Shown piece after piece: positions 1 to 9,845 of a stretch of 64,000 nt of DNA; position 1 is the stretch's first letter; each line of letters begins with the position of its first letter. The position numbers were made by a program, and so were the translations under genes. This DNA is from an uncultured Acidovorax sp. Lineage in GTDB: Bacteria; Pseudomonadota; Gammaproteobacteria; Burkholderiales; Burkholderiaceae_C. The stretch covers positions 186,001 through 250,000 of the forward strand of contig CAJYKV010000024.1 in assembly GCA_913774955.1 (NCBI GenBank), written 5' to 3'. The notes under the pieces are model-generated. The model did no database searches, was not told the origin of the DNA, and worked only from the letters and a program-made list of their open reading frames with translations.

Positions 1-389
1 GCTTTCCCATCACCTACCTTGTGCCCTGCCCCCAGACGGCATTCGACGACATGCTGCTCGCCTGCGACCTGAACGCGGTGCGCGGCGAGGATTCGCTGGT
101 GCGGGCGCTCTGGGCGGGCCAGCCGTTCGTCTGGCACATCTACCCGCAGGACGACGGCGCCCACCACGCCAAGCTCGATGCCTTCCTCGACTGGCTGCAG
201 GCCCCGGCGTCGCTGCGGCGCTTCCACCACGCCTGGAACGGCATCGACGGCACCGGTGCCGCCGTGCCGCCCCTGCACCCTCGCGCGCTGGCGGACTGGC
301 GCGGCTGCGTGCAGGCGGCGCGCTCGCGGCTGCTCGCCCAGGACGACCTCGTGACGCAACTGCTCGGGTTCGTACGGGAAAAAAGCTAA
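1..389 (+). CDS. earP: EarP, EF-P arginine rhamnosyltransferase (3' end only)
   Basis: The reading frame is open from the window edge (first full codon at base 3) to TAA at 387-389, so only about the last 129 residues are present. The segment carries the EarP C-terminal signature: CDLNAVRGEDSLVRALWAG followed by PFVWHIYPQ. In the family, the Asp and Glu of this RGED region lie in the dTDP-rhamnose pocket. EarP transfers rhamnose to Arg32 of elongation factor P, and efp begins 171 bases downstream on the same strand, which is the usual pairing. The N-terminal half lies outside the window and cannot be judged. Confidence 0.9.
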   Translation, partial: FPITYLVPCPQTAFDDMLLACDLNAVRGEDSLVRALWAGQPFVWHIYPQDDGAHHAKLDAFLDWLQAPASLRRFHHAWNGIDGTGAAVPPLHPRALADWRGCVQAARSRLLAQDDLVTQLLGFVREKS

Positions 390-560
390 AATCCGGGGTT
401 TTGCGCCTTCATGGGCCGGCACGCTTGTCAAAAGCGCGCGGCCGGCGCATCCCCCGCCGCGGAACATGCCCGGCGCCCTCGCCACATCCGCCGCGCCTCG
501 CTGCCCGGCTCGGCAGGGCGCTCCGGTGCGTTGAGCGGCCCCAACCCAGGCAAATCTGCT

Positions 561-1115
561 ATGAAAATCGCTCAAGAAATCCGCGCCGGCAACGTGATCA
601 TGCACGGCAAGGACCCGATGGTCGTCCTGAAGACCGAATACGCCCGCGGCGGCCGCGGCGCCGCCACCGTGCGCATGAAGCTCAAGAGCCTGATCGGCAA
701 CTTCGGCACCGAAAACGTCTACAAGGCCGACGACAAGATCGACAACGTCATCCTCGACAAGAAGGAATGCACGTACTCGTACTTCGCCGACCCGATGTAC
801 GTCTGCATGGACACCGAATACAACCAGTACGAAGTCGAAGCCGAGAACATGGGCGACGCGCTGAACTACCTGGAAGACGGCATGTCCCTCGAAGTGGTGT
901 TCTACGACGGCAAGGCCATCTCGGTCGAACTGCCCACCAGCGTCGAGCGCGAAATCACCTGGACGGAACCCGCCGTCAAGGGCGACACGTCCGGCAAGGT
1001 GCTCAAGCCCGCCAAGATCGCCACCGGCTTCGAAGTGCCGGTGCCGCTGTTCGTCAGCCAGGGCGACAAGATCGAAATCGACACGCGCACGGGCGAATAC
1101 CGCAAGCGCGTCTGA
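561..1115 (+). CDS. efp: Elongation factor P
   Basis: 184-residue translation factor that relieves ribosome stalling at polyproline stretches. The start is placed at ATG 561 because the protein then begins [19 protein letters not shown], the normal EF-P N-terminus; the frame is open further upstream but that part has no EF-P similarity. Counting from this Met, the loop YARGGRGAA places an arginine at residue 32, the residue rhamnosylated in the EarP subclass, matching the earP gene immediately upstream. Lysine-modified EF-Ps (EpmA type) have Lys here. The length is typical. A strong hairpin terminator follows at 1161-1196, so efp is probably the last gene of its transcription unit. Confidence 0.97.
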   Translation: MKIAQEIRAGNVIMHGKDPMVVLKTEYARGGRGAATVRMKLKSLIGNFGTENVYKADDKIDNVILDKKECTYSYFADPMYVCMDTEYNQYEVEAENMGDALNYLEDGMSLEVVFYDGKAISVELPTSVEREITWTEPAVKGDTSGKVLKPAKIATGFEVPVPLFVSQGDKIEIDTRTGEYRKRV

Positions 1116-1160
1116 GTGGCATGCCGCCTTCGGGCGGCGAGTGTTCGCGCACATCCGGAG

Positions 1161-1196
1161 AAAGGGCACGGGCCGCAGGGCCGGTGCCCTTTTTTT
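1161..1196 (+). terminator. Rho-independent terminator after efp
   Basis: AAAGGGCAC at 1161-1169 pairs with GTGCCCTTT starting at 1184. The inner GGCC/GGCC portion extends the stem, and a run of seven T follows at 1190-1196. It sits 45 bases after the efp stop codon. Confidence 0.9.
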
Positions 1197-1311
1197 CGCC
1201 CGCGTACGCCGGGCCATTCAGCGCTCTTCAGAACAATTCAGCGATCCTTCAGCGCGCGGCTCCGCGTGCCGCCCAAAAATGGACATGGAGATGTCTCCAG
1301 GGAGAACACAC

Positions 1312-1851
1312 ATGACCATGCCAACCATCCAAGCCTCGGCCTTGCGCGTTCCGCGCGCGTTCCGTCGGCACGCTGCCACCCCCCTGATTGCAGCGATCGC
1401 CGTGGCTGCAGGCATGTGCACGGCCGAGGCACAGGCCGAGCCGTGCCGTGCGATCGCATCCGTGCAGCAGAGCGGGGTCTCGGGCAACAACAATGCCGCA
1501 GGGGGCCACCTCAACCAGCACGTCTTCGGCGCGACGCCGCCCGCGGGCATGAGCCAGGCCACCAAGACCCTGTTCTCCAGCGTGGAGGAATACAAGGGCT
1601 TCTGGAACAACTACCTCGACCCGAAGAAATACACGGGCACTGCGGTCAACTGCTCGGGCAATACCGCACGGCAGAAGGTGACCGTCTACAGCGTGCTCAA
1701 GAAGGACAAGATCGGCGGCTTCAATTGCACGGCAGCGAACGCCCAGGGCCAGTGCACCACCAAGACGAGTTCGCAGTTCTCCAACATTCAGCTCGACTTC
1801 CAGGTGGTCGACAGCCGGTGGATCCTCCTCACGGCCTATCCGACCAACTGA
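1312..1851 (+). CDS. Secreted four-cysteine protein with GGHLNQH motif, function unknown
   Basis: 179 residues. ATG 1312 is preferred over in-frame ATGs at 1279 and 1285 because GGGAG lies about eight bases before it. A long basic N-region, a hydrophobic core (TPLIAAIAVAAGMC) and AEAQA suggest signal peptidase cleavage near residue 42. The mature part has four cysteines (PCRA, NCSG, NCTA, QCTT), consistent with two disulfides, and a GGHLNQHVFG motif followed by LFSSVEEYKGFWNNY. A GGH..xxH start followed by an aromatic-rich helix recalls small secreted RNase or toxin domains, but this is a resemblance only. No neighbour looks like an immunity gene. It is a stand-alone gene between the efp terminator and a convergent MFS gene. 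Confidence 0.75.
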   Translation: MTMPTIQASALRVPRAFRRHAATPLIAAIAVAAGMCTAEAQAEPCRAIASVQQSGVSGNNNAAGGHLNQHVFGATPPAGMSQATKTLFSSVEEYKGFWNNYLDPKKYTGTAVNCSGNTARQKVTVYSVLKKDKIGGFNCTAANAQGQCTTKTSSQFSNIQLDFQVVDSRWILLTAYPTN

Positions 1852-1864
1852 GCATGGGGGCGGG

Positions 1865-3175
1865 CTATCGCCGCGCGGCAGCCCGGCGGTACAGCCGCAG
1901 CGTCGCCAGCAGCCCGCACACCGCCGCCGCCGTCATCCACCAGCCCGGCGCGGCCTTGTCGCCCGACCATTCGATCAGGCCCGTGGCCACGGCCGGCGTG
2001 AAGCCGCCGAACACCGCGGTCGCCAGGCTGTACGCCAGCGAGAAGCCCACGGTGCGCACGTCCACCGGCATCACCTCCGTGAGCGCCACCACCATCGCGC
2101 CGTTGTAGCTCGCGTAGAGGAACGACAGCCACAGCTCGACCTCCAGCATGCGCACGAAGTCCGGCGCCGCCACCAGCCACTTGAGGGCCGGGTAGGCGGT
2201 GAGGATGGTCAGCACCGTGAAGGCCACCAGCAGCGGCTTGCGGCCCACGCGGTCGGAGAGCGCGCCCATCACCGGCAGCCAGAAGAAGTTGGACAGCGCG
2301 ACGCACAGCGTCACGATCAGCGCATCGGTGGTGCTCAGGTGCAGCACGCTCTTGCCGAAGGTGGGCGTGTAGACGGTGATGAGGTAGAACGACACGGTGG
2401 TCATCGCCACCATCATCATCCCCGCGATCACCAGCCCCCAGTTGGACATGATGGAGCGGAAGATCTCGCGCGTGGAGGGGCGGTGCTTGCGCGCCTTGAA
2501 CTCTTCCGTCTCCTGCAGCGAGCGGCGGATGATGAACAGCACCGGCACGATCAGGCAGCCCACGAAGAACGGCAGGCGCCAGTAGAAATCGGCGATCTCC
2601 TGCGGCATGAAGGTCACGTTGAGCCAGTAGCCCAGCGCCGCCGCGACGATGATCGCCACCTGCTGGCTGGCCGACTGCCAGCTCACGTAGAAGCCCTTGC
2701 GGCCCGGCGTCGCCATTTCGGCCAGGTACACCGACACCCCGCCCAGTTCCACGCCGGCCGAGAAGCCCTGCAGCAGCCGGCCGACCAGCACCAGCAGCGG
2801 CGCCACGAAGCCGATGGTGGCGTAGCCCGGCACGCAGGCGATGAGCAGCGTGCCCAGCGCCATCAGCGCGAGCGTCACGATCAGGCCCTGGCGGCGGCCG
2901 ACGCGGTCCACGTACGCGCCCAGAAAGACGGCGCCCAGCGGCCGCATCAGGAAGCCGGCGCCGAAGGTCATGAACGTCAGCATGAGCGAGGCGAACTCGT
3001 CGCCCGCGGGGAAGAATGCCTTGGAGATCTGCGTGGCGTAGAAGCCGAACAGGAAGAAGTCGAACATCTCCATGAAATTGCCGCCCGTCACGCGCAGGAC
3101 GGTGCCCACTTTGGATTGCGCGGGCGCGGCTTCGCTGCCGGAAGCCGCCATGGAGGATTGGGAAGAGGGAGTCAT
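1865..3175 (-). CDS. MFS transporter of the metabolite:H+ symporter type (citrate/tricarballylate-like)
   Basis: Twelve-helix inner-membrane carrier of about 436 residues. Start ATG 3175 is chosen; the frame extends to a GTG at 3205 with no better ribosome site, and ATG 3151 is also possible. Family signs are [16 protein letters not shown] in helix 1, the loop DRVGRRQGL after helix 2, [15 protein letters not shown] in helix 4 and a second loop DRVGRKPLL. The EMFDFFLFG signature and the [14 protein letters not shown] stretch are like CitA/TcuC tricarboxylate symporters, so a di- or tricarboxylate substrate is likely but not shown. It is convergent with the secreted-protein gene (13-base gap). 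It is unrelated to the second MHS carrier at 61815 except by superfamily. Confidence 0.85.
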   Translation of the reverse strand: MTPSSQSSMAASGSEAAPAQSKVGTVLRVTGGNFMEMFDFFLFGFYATQISKAFFPAGDEFASLMLTFMTFGAGFLMRPLGAVFLGAYVDRVGRRQGLIVTLALMALGTLLIACVPGYATIGFVAPLLVLVGRLLQGFSAGVELGGVSVYLAEMATPGRKGFYVSWQSASQQVAIIVAAALGYWLNVTFMPQEIADFYWRLPFFVGCLIVPVLFIIRRSLQETEEFKARKHRPSTREIFRSIMSNWGLVIAGMMMVAMTTVSFYLITVYTPTFGKSVLHLSTTDALIVTLCVALSNFFWLPVMGALSDRVGRKPLLVAFTVLTILTAYPALKWLVAAPDFVRMLEVELWLSFLYASYNGAMVVALTEVMPVDVRTVGFSLAYSLATAVFGGFTPAVATGLIEWSGDKAAPGWWMTAAAVCGLLATLRLYRRAAARR

Positions 3176-3298
3176 GGAAGGCAGGAGCACGGCGACGATC
3201 GGCACGCGCGTCCAGGAGTGGAAACCCTGAGATTAGAGCTCAACCGTTCGCAGAATCCTTCCGTGGAATTGCGTATGCGGCCGCGCCGACACAAGGCC

Positions 3299-4621
3299 TC
3301 ACCCCGCCAGCACCGCCCCCACGAGCCAGACGTTCGCCACCGAGATCACCGCGAACAGCGCCCAGGCCAGCCACCGCACCGCGCGCCCGTTCGCGAACCC
3401 TTTCATCAGCGAGCGGTCGCTCGTGAAGCGGATCAGCGGCCACATCGCGAACGGCAGCTGGAAGCTCAGCACCACCTGGCTCAGCACCAGCATCTTCCCC
3501 ACGCCCTCGTCGCCCAGCCACCAGACGCCCACGAGCGCGGGCACCAGCGCCAGCACGCGCGTGATGAGGCGCCGCTGCCAGCAGGGAATCTTGAGCTGCA
3601 GGAACCCTTCCATCACGATCTGCCCGGCGATGGTGCCGGTGAAGGTCGAACTCTGGCCCGACGCGAGCAGCGCGATGCCGAACAGCGTGGCGGCGAGCGC
3701 GCTGCCCACCAGCGGCTCGATCAGCCGGTAGGCATCCGCGATGTCGGCCACGTCCCGGTGGCCGTTGCCGTGGAAGGCGCTCGCGGCCAGCACCATGATG
3801 GCGGCGTTCACCAGCAGCGCCAGCGACAGCGAGATCACCGCGTCCAGCGTGCAGAAGCGGATCGCCTCGCGGCGGCCGGCGTCGCTGTCCTCCACCAGCC
3901 GGGTCTGCACCACCGAGGAATGCAGATAGAGGTTGTGCGGCATCACCGTGGCCCCCACGATGCCGATGGCCAGGTACAGCGCCCCGGGCTGCTGCAGGCG
4001 CTCCAGGCTGGGCGCGAAGCCGATCGCCACCTCCGACCAGAGCGGCCGGGCGAAGGCCAGTTCCACCGCGAAGCAGGCCGCGATCGTGCCCACCAGCGCC
4101 AGCACGATCGCCTCCACCCGCCGGAAGCCCGCGCCCTGCAGGCCCAGCACCAGGAGCGTGTCGAACGCGGTGATGCCGATGCCGACGGGAATCGACACCC
4201 CGAACAGCAGATGCAGCGCGAGCGCGCCGCCTAGCACCTCGGCCAGGTCGCAGGCGATGATCGCCAGCTCGGCCCCGGCCCACAGGAAGCGGTTGGCCGC
4301 GGGCCCGTAGCGCTCCCGGCACAGCTGCGCCAGATCCCTCTGCGCCACCAGCCCGAGCCGCACGCACAGCGTCTGCAGCAGCATCGCCGCCAGGCTGGCG
4401 AGCAGCACGACGAACAGCAGCCCGTAGCCGAACCGCGAGCCTGCCTCGATGTCCGTCGCCCAGTTGCCCGGATCCATGTAGCCCACGGACACCAGCAGCC
4501 CCGGGCCCGCGTACCGCAGCAGCTTGCGGTGGAACGGCAGGCCGGGGTCGATGCGGACGGAGCCCTTTACCTCCGACGGGCAAAACGGAGCGGTGGCGGT
4601 GCGCGGCAGCGGGAAGAACAT
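3299..4621 (-). CDS. mntH: Nramp-family Mn2+/Fe2+:H+ symporter
   Basis: 440-residue inner-membrane divalent-metal importer. The two Nramp metal-site signatures are present: DPGNWATD in helix 1 (near residue 52) and MPHNLYLHSS in helix 6 (near residue 235); Asp, Asn and Met of these motifs bind the metal in structures of the family. About eleven hydrophobic segments fit the fold. ATG 4621 starts the protein and is divergent from the nucleotidyltransferase gene at 4728. No MntR site or yybP-type riboswitch could be recognised in the 106-base gap, so regulation is unknown. Confidence 0.95.
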   Translation of the reverse strand: MFFPLPRTATAPFCPSEVKGSVRIDPGLPFHRKLLRYAGPGLLVSVGYMDPGNWATDIEAGSRFGYGLLFVVLLASLAAMLLQTLCVRLGLVAQRDLAQLCRERYGPAANRFLWAGAELAIIACDLAEVLGGALALHLLFGVSIPVGIGITAFDTLLVLGLQGAGFRRVEAIVLALVGTIAACFAVELAFARPLWSEVAIGFAPSLERLQQPGALYLAIGIVGATVMPHNLYLHSSVVQTRLVEDSDAGRREAIRFCTLDAVISLSLALLVNAAIMVLAASAFHGNGHRDVADIADAYRLIEPLVGSALAATLFGIALLASGQSSTFTGTIAGQIVMEGFLQLKIPCWQRRLITRVLALVPALVGVWWLGDEGVGKMLVLSQVVLSFQLPFAMWPLIRFTSDRSLMKGFANGRAVRWLAWALFAVISVANVWLVGAVLAG

Positions 4622-4727
4622 GCTGCGATCTTATGCAGGCCACGGGCGCGCGGGGAGCAGGGTGCGGCTATCGTGCAGATAGGCGCACCACCCTTGCCAC
4701 CCCTTCCTGCTACATATTTTCGTTCCC

Positions 4728-5549
4728 ATGGGCCTCCATTTCACCCTGCCCGGAGTCGATGACCAGGGTTTCATCCTGGCGGTGGCGGACGCGCGCCTGC
4801 AGCCGGCGTTCGCGCCCCTGCTCGCCGACGTCTGCAGCACCCTGGCGGCCCAGGCACCAGGCCTGGACGGCATCTACGCCTATGGCAGTGTCGCCCGCGG
4901 CGAAGCACGTGCCGGGGTTTCCGACCTCGATCTCACGGTTCTGCTGCGGGAGCCGCCCAGCCCGGCGGCGCAGAAACGGCTGGAGAGCCTGCGCCGTGCG
5001 CTGGAAGCGCGTCACCAGGAAGTGGTGAAGATCGATTTCGATATCGGCAGTTGCGCTGAAGCGCTGGACCCGGGCCAGACGTACCGCTGGGGCTTCTGGC
5101 TGCGGCACCACTGCCGCTGCCTCTGGGGCGCGGACCGGTCGCGCGATTTCGGGCCCTTCCGCCCTTCCCGAGACATCGCCCTGGCGATGAATGGCGATTT
5201 CGAGACCGTGCTGGGCGGTTATCTGGCAAGCCTCGGCCGGAACGGCACCCTGCAGGATCAATGGGTGCTGCAGCGTGCCGCATCGCGCAAACTGTTACGC
5301 GCCACCCAGATCCTGCAAAACGTGTACCGCGGGGAATGGCCCTGGTCGCTGGACGACCATGCGCAGCTTTTCCTGCGGCGGCATCCCGATATGGCCGCGG
5401 AAGCCGCCTTCTTCCTGGCCGAAGCCCACCAGCCCGCGGCCGGGTGTGAAGAATTCAGCGCGCGGCTGCATGCCTTGGTGACGTGGATGGCCCAGCAGCA
5501 TCGGGCCATCCTGCAGGAGACTTCCCCACCCAGCGAAGCGGCCGGATGA
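4728..5549 (+). CDS. Nucleotidyltransferase-domain protein
   Basis: 273 residues. The N-terminal half has the minimal Pol-beta nucleotidyltransferase core: YGSVARGEARAGVSDLDL (roughly residues 51-68), i.e. GS followed by a DxD pair that binds two metals, and a third acidic residue in VVKIDFDIGS near 105. The C-terminal half is helical with a W/R-rich region and may bind substrate. Aminoglycoside adenylyltransferases and toxin-antitoxin MNT proteins share this core, but no HEPN partner is adjacent and the length fits neither closely. The acceptor substrate is unknown. No clear Shine-Dalgarno precedes ATG 4728. Confidence 0.8.
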   Translation: MGLHFTLPGVDDQGFILAVADARLQPAFAPLLADVCSTLAAQAPGLDGIYAYGSVARGEARAGVSDLDLTVLLREPPSPAAQKRLESLRRALEARHQEVVKIDFDIGSCAEALDPGQTYRWGFWLRHHCRCLWGADRSRDFGPFRPSRDIALAMNGDFETVLGGYLASLGRNGTLQDQWVLQRAASRKLLRATQILQNVYRGEWPWSLDDHAQLFLRRHPDMAAEAAFFLAEAHQPAAGCEEFSARLHALVTWMAQQHRAILQETSPPSEAAG

Positions 5550-5573
5550 GGCCCTGCGTCACGGGCGCGTCCG

Positions 5574-6965
5574 TCAGATCGGCCGGGCGACCAGATCGTG
5601 GCCCTGCACGCCCACGATCTGCGCGCGCGTGAACTCGCCCACCTTCAGCTGCTTGCTGATCTTCTCGGGCGGCAGCAGGTGCACCACGCCGTCGATCTCG
5701 GGCGCATCGGCATAGCTGCGGCCCGTGCCGCCCTTGCGGCCCAGGGCAGGCGCATGGTCCACCAGCACCTGCATGGTCGCGCCCACGCGGCGGCGCAGGC
5801 GCTCGATGGACACCTCCTCGGCCACGGCCATGAAGCGCGCGCGGCGCTCCTCGCGCACTTCCATCGGCAGCATGCCCGGCAGCTCATTGGCCACGGCGCC
5901 GTTCACGTCGCTGTAGGCGAAGCAGCCGGCGCGGTCGATCTGCGCGTCGCGCAGGAAATCGAGCAGGTGCTGGAACTCCTCTTCCGTCTCGCCCGGGAAG
6001 CCGGCGATGAAGGTGCTGCGCACCACCAGCTCGGGGCAGGCCTCGCGCCAGCGCTGGATGCGCTCCAGGTTGCGCTCGCCGCTCGCCGGGCGCTTCATGC
6101 GCTTGAGCACGTCGGGGTGGCTGTGCTGGAAAGGAACGTCCAGGTAGGGCAGGATCTTGCCCGTGGCCATGAACGGAATCACCTCGTCCACGCTCGGGTA
6201 CGGGTACACGTAGTGCAGGCGCACCCAGGCGCCGTAGGGCTCGGCGATCTCGCCCAGCGTCTGCACCAGCTCCAGCATGCGCGTCTTCACGGGCTTGCCG
6301 TCCCAGAAGCCGGTGCGGTACTTCACGTCCACGCCGTAGGCCGACGTGTCCTGGCTGATCACCAGCAGTTCCTTCACGCCCCCTTCGAAGAGCGCCTTCG
6401 CCTCGCTCAGCACGTCGCCCACGGGGCGCGAGACCAGGTCGCCGCGCATCGAGGGGATGATGCAGAAGGTGCAGCGGTGGTTGCAGCCTTCGCTGATCTT
6501 GAGGTATGCGTAGTGCTTGGGCGTGAGCTTGATGCCCGCCACGCCGAAATTGCCGGGCACCAGGTCGATGAACGGGTCGTGAGGCTTGGGAAGGTTCTGG
6601 TGGACGGCGTCCATCACCTCCTGCGTGGCGTGCGGGCCCGTGACGGCCAGCACGCTCGGGTGCATCTCGCGCACCAGGTTGCCGCCGCCCTCGCCCGCGC
6701 GCGCGCCCAGGCAGCCGGTGACGATCACCTTGCCGTTCTCGGCCAGGGCCTCGCCGATGGTGTCGAGGCTTTCCTTCACTGCATCGTCGATGAAGCCGCA
6801 GGTGTTGACGATGACGAGGTCGGCGCCCTCGAAGGTCTTGGAAGTCTGGTAGCCCTCGGCGCTCAACTGCGTGAGGATCAGTTCGGAATCGGTGAGGGCC
6901 TTCGGGCAGCCGAGGCTCACGAACCCGACTTTGGGTGTTTTCGTGGGGGAGAGAACGTCGCTCAT
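5574..6965 (-). CDS. rimO: Ribosomal protein S12 methylthiotransferase RimO
   Basis: 463 residues. This radical-SAM enzyme adds a methylthio group to the conserved Asp of ribosomal protein S12. The start is ATG 6965 ([20 protein letters not shown]); the frame runs upstream but without family similarity. The N-terminal MTTase domain carries Cys20, Cys56 and Cys85 for one 4Fe-4S cluster. The radical-SAM motif CNHRCTFC (Cys161, 165, 168) binds the second. The C-terminal TRAM domain ends in [11 protein letters not shown]. The opening [15 protein letters not shown] is the RimO rather than MiaB form. Convergent to the nucleotidyltransferase gene. Confidence 0.96.
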   Translation of the reverse strand: MSDVLSPTKTPKVGFVSLGCPKALTDSELILTQLSAEGYQTSKTFEGADLVIVNTCGFIDDAVKESLDTIGEALAENGKVIVTGCLGARAGEGGGNLVREMHPSVLAVTGPHATQEVMDAVHQNLPKPHDPFIDLVPGNFGVAGIKLTPKHYAYLKISEGCNHRCTFCIIPSMRGDLVSRPVGDVLSEAKALFEGGVKELLVISQDTSAYGVDVKYRTGFWDGKPVKTRMLELVQTLGEIAEPYGAWVRLHYVYPYPSVDEVIPFMATGKILPYLDVPFQHSHPDVLKRMKRPASGERNLERIQRWREACPELVVRSTFIAGFPGETEEEFQHLLDFLRDAQIDRAGCFAYSDVNGAVANELPGMLPMEVREERRARFMAVAEEVSIERLRRRVGATMQVLVDHAPALGRKGGTGRSYADAPEIDGVVHLLPPEKISKQLKVGEFTRAQIVGVQGHDLVARPI

Positions 6966-7059
6966 CCCCGTATTGTCCCAGTTCCGGGCGCGGGGCGCCG
7001 GCCGGGGCCTCCGCCGCGGTGAAATGCGGGGAGCCTGCGGCCCCCGATCATCGGCGTCC

Positions 7060-9138
7060 TTAAAACGCGTAGCGCGCGCTGACGCGGACACTGCGCGGCT
7101 CCATCGGATGGATGTGCCGCCCGTTCACGCCGCCGTTGCAGCCCCCGGCGGCGACCTCCCCCGCGGTGCACGACGCGTAGTAGTACTCGATGTCGTTGCC
7201 TTTGCTTCCCGCCAGGTTGAACACGTCCAGCCCCAGGGTCAGATGCCGGTTCACCGCGTAGCGCGTTCCCCAGTTCAGCAGCGTGGTGGAGCGGGACCGC
7301 ACGCTGTTGCGCGTATCCAGCGCGCGCGGGCCGAGATAGCGCAACCGCAGCGACGCCGTCCAGGGGCCTTCGATGTAGGTGACGCCCGCGGCGAGCACGC
7401 GCTCCACCGCGTTGTCGACGTCATTGCCCTCCCCTTCGGGCGCGGCGCCGCGGAAGCGGGCGCGCGACAGGGCGCCGTCGAGCTCCAGGCGCCATGCCGG
7501 GCTGATCCGCCATCGCAGGGTGGCTTCGAGACCGTGGCGGCTGCTGGCCCTGCCGGGCTCCGTCGTGCCGGCGTCACCCGTGTAGACCAGTTCGGAGTCG
7601 AGGCCGAGCCGCCACCATGCGAGGGTCGCCGTCAGGTCGTCGCCCGGCTGGAAGCGCCACCCGACCTCGGCGCCACGGCCTTTCACCAGCGCCGGGACGC
7701 GGTCGGCCCGTTCGCCGGTCTTCGGGTCGATGGCGATGGTGGCGCCGCGCACGTCGTTGCTGTGGAAGCCGACGCCCGCATTGAGGTACAGCTCGTGGGC
7801 AGGCGCCGGCGTGAACGCCATGCCGAACTTCGGGCTGACGGTGGCGTCATTCCCGTGCCCGCCATTGAGGGCACCGTACCTCGGTTCGTGACCATGCACG
7901 CCGTAGCGCAGCGCGTCGCCGCGCAGACCCGCGTAGGCGCGCCACCAGTCGGTGAAGTGGACGAGCTGCTGGGCGTATACCGAGAACAGGTCCTGCGAGA
8001 CCCTGTCGTCGCGCACCGTGCCCGTTCGCCGGCGGGCTTCGGTGTCGTACAGGCCCACCTGGCCGATACGGTCTCCGCGCCACTGCGCCCCGAAGCTCAG
8101 CGCGCCATCGAAACCGGCGACCGTGTTGCCAGCGGTATGCGCGCCGTGCACGCCATAGATCCGGCGCCGGTCGGTCTGCTCGAACTGGTCGCCGCCCGCA
8201 GGGTTGCCGAGGAAGTAGGTGAAGTCCGAGAAGAGGTCGAAGCGGTAGTCGATGGCGTAGGCGCCGATCTGGGTGTCGCCCCCCGGCCCCTTGTCGAACC
8301 ACTGGCCCGACAGGCTGAGGCGCTGGGTATTTCCGCCGTCGGTGGGGTTCATGCTGCCGAAGCGGCCGATCTGACCGCTGTCCACGGCCCGCTCGGGCAC
8401 CTGGTCCGTCGAGGTCCAGCGGCTTTTGTAGGCCATCGCGGTGATGCTGAGGCCCCGGGCGGGCGACCCCTGCGAGTAGCGCAGGACGGCATTCACCTTC
8501 CGGAGGTTCTCGGGCACGTCCCAGGGACCGTCGTTGCCTTCGATCTCGAGGGCGCCGAGCCAGGTGCGGTCGGCGACGGTCCGCGAGCCGGCCGCCAGCA
8601 GCCGCCTGAAGTCGTGCGAGCCCCGGGTGACCTCCACGAACGGCGCCTCCAGCACGCCGAGGTAGTCGAGCGAGGCGCTGCCCGCCAGCGAGAAATCGCC
8701 GGTCTGCGCGAAGTACGGCCCCTTGCGGTAACGCACGCCCGAGACCAGTTCGGGGATCAGGAAATGGAGGTCGGCGTAGCCCTGCCCGTGGCCGTGCGTG
8801 GGCATGTTCACCGGCATGCCGTCCACCGCCACCGCGAAATCGGTGCCGTGGTCGAGGTTGAAGCCGCGAAGGAAGTACTGGTTGGCCTTTCCGTCGCCCG
8901 AGTGCTGCGTGGCGACCACGCCCGGCACCGCCTCGACGATGTCGCCGGGGCGCAGCCTGGGGCGGGTCTGGTAGGACGCACGCTCGGCGGCGCCTTCGCT
9001 CGCGCTGTCCGCGGAGCCGATCGCCGCATCCCGGGGGCCGGTGACCTGGATTTCGGGCAGGTGGGAGGTCTGCGCATGGGCGGCCGCGCCGCCGAGGAGC
9101 GCGGAACACAGCAGACGGCGAGAAAAACGGGGTGGCAT
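7060..9138 (-). CDS. TonB-dependent outer-membrane receptor, probably for nickel
   Basis: About 692 residues. ATG 9138 is chosen because GGAG sits seven bases before it; an upstream in-frame start at 9180 lacks this. A signal peptide ends around AAAHAQ, followed by a TonB-box-like stretch (LPEIQVTG) and a plug domain ([20 protein letters not shown], then [20 protein letters not shown]). The rest is beta-barrel, ending in the terminal aromatic motif [10 protein letters not shown]. The ligand is inferred only from context: nikR, the nickel-responsive repressor, lies 91 bases upstream on the same strand, and NikR-controlled TonB receptors for nickel are known in other proteobacteria. The frame has a few His-rich loops ([10 protein letters not shown]). 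Confidence 0.85.
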   Translation of the reverse strand: MPPRFSRRLLCSALLGGAAAHAQTSHLPEIQVTGPRDAAIGSADSASEGAAERASYQTRPRLRPGDIVEAVPGVVATQHSGDGKANQYFLRGFNLDHGTDFAVAVDGMPVNMPTHGHGQGYADLHFLIPELVSGVRYRKGPYFAQTGDFSLAGSASLDYLGVLEAPFVEVTRGSHDFRRLLAAGSRTVADRTWLGALEIEGNDGPWDVPENLRKVNAVLRYSQGSPARGLSITAMAYKSRWTSTDQVPERAVDSGQIGRFGSMNPTDGGNTQRLSLSGQWFDKGPGGDTQIGAYAIDYRFDLFSDFTYFLGNPAGGDQFEQTDRRRIYGVHGAHTAGNTVAGFDGALSFGAQWRGDRIGQVGLYDTEARRRTGTVRDDRVSQDLFSVYAQQLVHFTDWWRAYAGLRGDALRYGVHGHEPRYGALNGGHGNDATVSPKFGMAFTPAPAHELYLNAGVGFHSNDVRGATIAIDPKTGERADRVPALVKGRGAEVGWRFQPGDDLTATLAWWRLGLDSELVYTGDAGTTEPGRASSRHGLEATLRWRISPAWRLELDGALSRARFRGAAPEGEGNDVDNAVERVLAAGVTYIEGPWTASLRLRYLGPRALDTRNSVRSRSTTLLNWGTRYAVNRHLTLGLDVFNLAGSKGNDIEYYYASCTAGEVAAGGCNGGVNGRHIHPMEPRSVRVSARYAF

Positions 9139-9228
9139 GGGGCTCCGGCAGCGCTGTATGAAAAAACACCGATTCTTCACACATTCTCCCGCAGCGCCAT
9201 ACGCCGTTCGGCGCAGGAGCGGGTTGTG

Positions 9229-9720
9229 TCAGTTCCGCGGCCTGAGGTGCGTGTGCGGGCCCGCGCCGCCGTGCGAGTGGGTGCCCTGGCCCGGCTCCAG
9301 CGGCACGAGGTGCACGTTGCCATGCCGTACGCCGCGCAGGGCCACGAGGCGCTCGGCGCACTGCCTCACCTCCGCCGTCGGCCCGCGCAGCACCACCGTC
9401 TCGAGGCAGTGGTCGTGGTCGAGATGGGTGTGGAGGCTGGTGATGACCAGGTCGTGGTGGTCATGCTGCAGGTCCAGTACGCGGGTCGTGACCGTTTGTT
9501 CGTGGTGGTCGTAGACGTAGCTGACGCTGGCAACGCACCAGTTCCCGGCGCGGCCCTGCCGGCGGCCGCCCGCGGGCGCTTCGCCCAGGGAATCGCACCC
9601 CAAACGGGACCGGATCAGGTCGCGCACGGCCTCCGAACGGTTGCCATAGCCCTTCTCGGCGATGAACGCGTCGAACTGGGAAGCGAGTTCGTCGTCGATG
9701 GAAATCGTGAAGCGTTGCAT
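9229..9720 (-). CDS. nikR: Nickel-responsive regulator NikR
   Basis: 163 residues from ATG 9720 (MQRFTISIDDELASQFD). Residues 1-45 form the ribbon-helix-helix DNA-binding domain (GNRSEAVRDLIRSRL). The ACT-like C-terminal domain has the square-planar nickel ligands at the family spacing: His86, then His97, His99 and Cys105 in SLHTHLDHDHC. An additional His-rich tail (GTHSHGGAGPHTH) extends beyond the usual end and may bind extra metal. It lies directly upstream of the TonB receptor and divergent from the candidate effector at 9846. No canonical GTATGA-N16-TCATAC operator is visible; imperfect GTATG/CATAC halves flank 9156-9202, but with too long a spacer. Confidence 0.93.
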   Translation of the reverse strand: MQRFTISIDDELASQFDAFIAEKGYGNRSEAVRDLIRSRLGCDSLGEAPAGGRRQGRAGNWCVASVSYVYDHHEQTVTTRVLDLQHDHHDLVITSLHTHLDHDHCLETVVLRGPTAEVRQCAERLVALRGVRHGNVHLVPLEPGQGTHSHGGAGPHTHLRPRN

Positions 9721-9758
9721 GGTGGAGGGCGCGCAGTGGTGTGCCGGGATCATAGGCA

Positions 9759-9820
9759 TTCGCGTTGCGGTGCGCGCCTTCGCCATCCCCCCGGGGAGGT
9801 GCCGGGCCTCTTCCTACGAT
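9759..9820 (+). promoter_or_regulatory. PIP box plus -10 element (HrpX/HrpB-type promoter)
   Basis: TTCGC at 9759-9763, exactly 15 bases, then TTCGC at 9779-9783: a perfect match to the plant-inducible promoter box TTCGB-N15-TTCGB. A -10 element matching YANNNT (TACGAT, 9815-9820) follows after 31 bases, inside the 30-32 spacing known for HrpX/HrpB promoters. Transcription would start near 9827, before ATG 9846. Confidence 0.88.
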
Positions 9821-9845
9821 GGGCCATCTGCTCACCTCCCCCGCC

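Noticed and set aside
1196-1225. TTCGC near the efp terminator as half of a PIP box for the secreted-protein gene
   Set aside because: No second TTCGB at 15 bases; the first half overlaps the terminator T-run.
4728-5549. Nucleotidyltransferase as part of a HEPN/MNT toxin-antitoxin pair
   Set aside because: No HEPN-type gene adjoins it and the protein is longer than MNT antitoxins.
9156-9202. GTATG/CATAC halves as a NikR operator
   Set aside because: The spacer is about 35 bases instead of 16 and one half is imperfect; kept only as a remark.
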